Part shown: piece by piece, positions 47,231-47,232 of the stretch
Position numbering within the stretch: the first letter of the stretch is position 1
Layout of the letters: every line of letters begins with the position of its first letter
Assembly: GCA_024277375.1 (NCBI GenBank)
Contig: JAJRVD010000002.1
Coordinates: forward strand, 1 to 47,232
Length of the DNA stretch: 47,232 bases
Source of the DNA: Candidatus Omnitrophota bacterium
Lineage (GTDB): Bacteria; Omnitrophota; Gorgyraeia; Tantalellales; Tantalellaceae
Direction of reading: 5' to 3'
Notes under the pieces: model-generated
The model's database searches: none
The model's input: the letters and a program-made list of their open reading frames with translations, nothing else
Told to the model about the DNA's origin: nothing
Made by a program: the position numbers and the translations under genes

Positions 47231-47232
47231 AC

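Overview
The window looks like a piece of an uncultured anaerobic bacterium. I favour a Candidatus Omnitrophota-type genome, with moderate confidence. The reasons are siroheme-dependent (Ahb) heme synthesis, an Hdr/Flox-type soluble redox complex, many multiheme c-type cytochromes, a very large secreted protein, and intergenic spaces crowded with short palindromic repeats. I ran no database search, so family calls rest on motifs, length and gene order read from the sequence. Nearly all genes lie on the + strand.

Region 1 (about 1-12,050) makes heme. A small secreted protein points left. A strong promoter then drives tRNA-Gly(TCC) and the redox repressor Rex. A Rex-like operator lies directly before the next gene. 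Then come sirC, a half-size HemX, hemA, hemC, a cobA-hemD fusion, ahbC, hemB, ahbD, ahbA, ahbB and hemL. Together these cover glutamyl-tRNA to uroporphyrinogen III, siroheme, 12,18-didecarboxysiroheme, Fe-coproporphyrin and heme b. No gene of the classical late pathway (hemE/F/G/H/N) is present in the window.

Region 2 (about 12,050-30,240) is one long co-directional run joining membrane and cytoplasmic redox enzymes. It holds a NapC/NirT-type cytochrome, a c554-like tetraheme protein and a giant polytopic membrane protein fused to a second NapC-like domain (interrupted by TAA). HdrC, HdrB and an HdrA-GltD fusion (interrupted by TAG) follow, then an MvhD/FlxD-like subunit, NfnA and NfnB, three subunits resembling FlxC, FlxB and FlxA, the cytochrome c maturation pair ResB/CcsA, and a 10-heme cytochrome. 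The run suggests electrons moving between NAD(P)H, ferredoxin, a thiol/disulfide or quinone step, and the periplasm.

Region 3 (about 30,240-40,180) looks like an envelope-crossing electron conduit. It has an NHL beta-propeller, two paralogous 10-heme cytochromes with an OmcE-like N-terminal pattern, a 13-heme cytochrome, an outer-membrane beta-barrel, an 11-heme MtrA/DmsE-like cytochrome, a CsgG-like lipoprotein, a 5-heme protein and a HAMP membrane protein. The window encodes about 78 CXXCH motifs plus three variant heme motifs.

Region 4 (about 40,180-47,232) is unrelated. It holds a giant secreted protein with glycogen synthase/phosphorylase-like and cupin-like parts (split by TAG near its N-terminus), a nitroreductase, a small secreted protein on the minus strand, and the partial end of another minus-strand gene. 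No gene-free stretch exceeds 300 bases except 302-564 plus its tRNA flank; that stretch holds two promoters and a 60-bp perfect palindrome. The most unusual features are the continuous heme-to-extracellular-electron-transfer locus, the HdrA-GltD/Flox/Nfn arrangement, the polytopic-NapC fusion, and three in-frame stop codons inside otherwise continuous genes.
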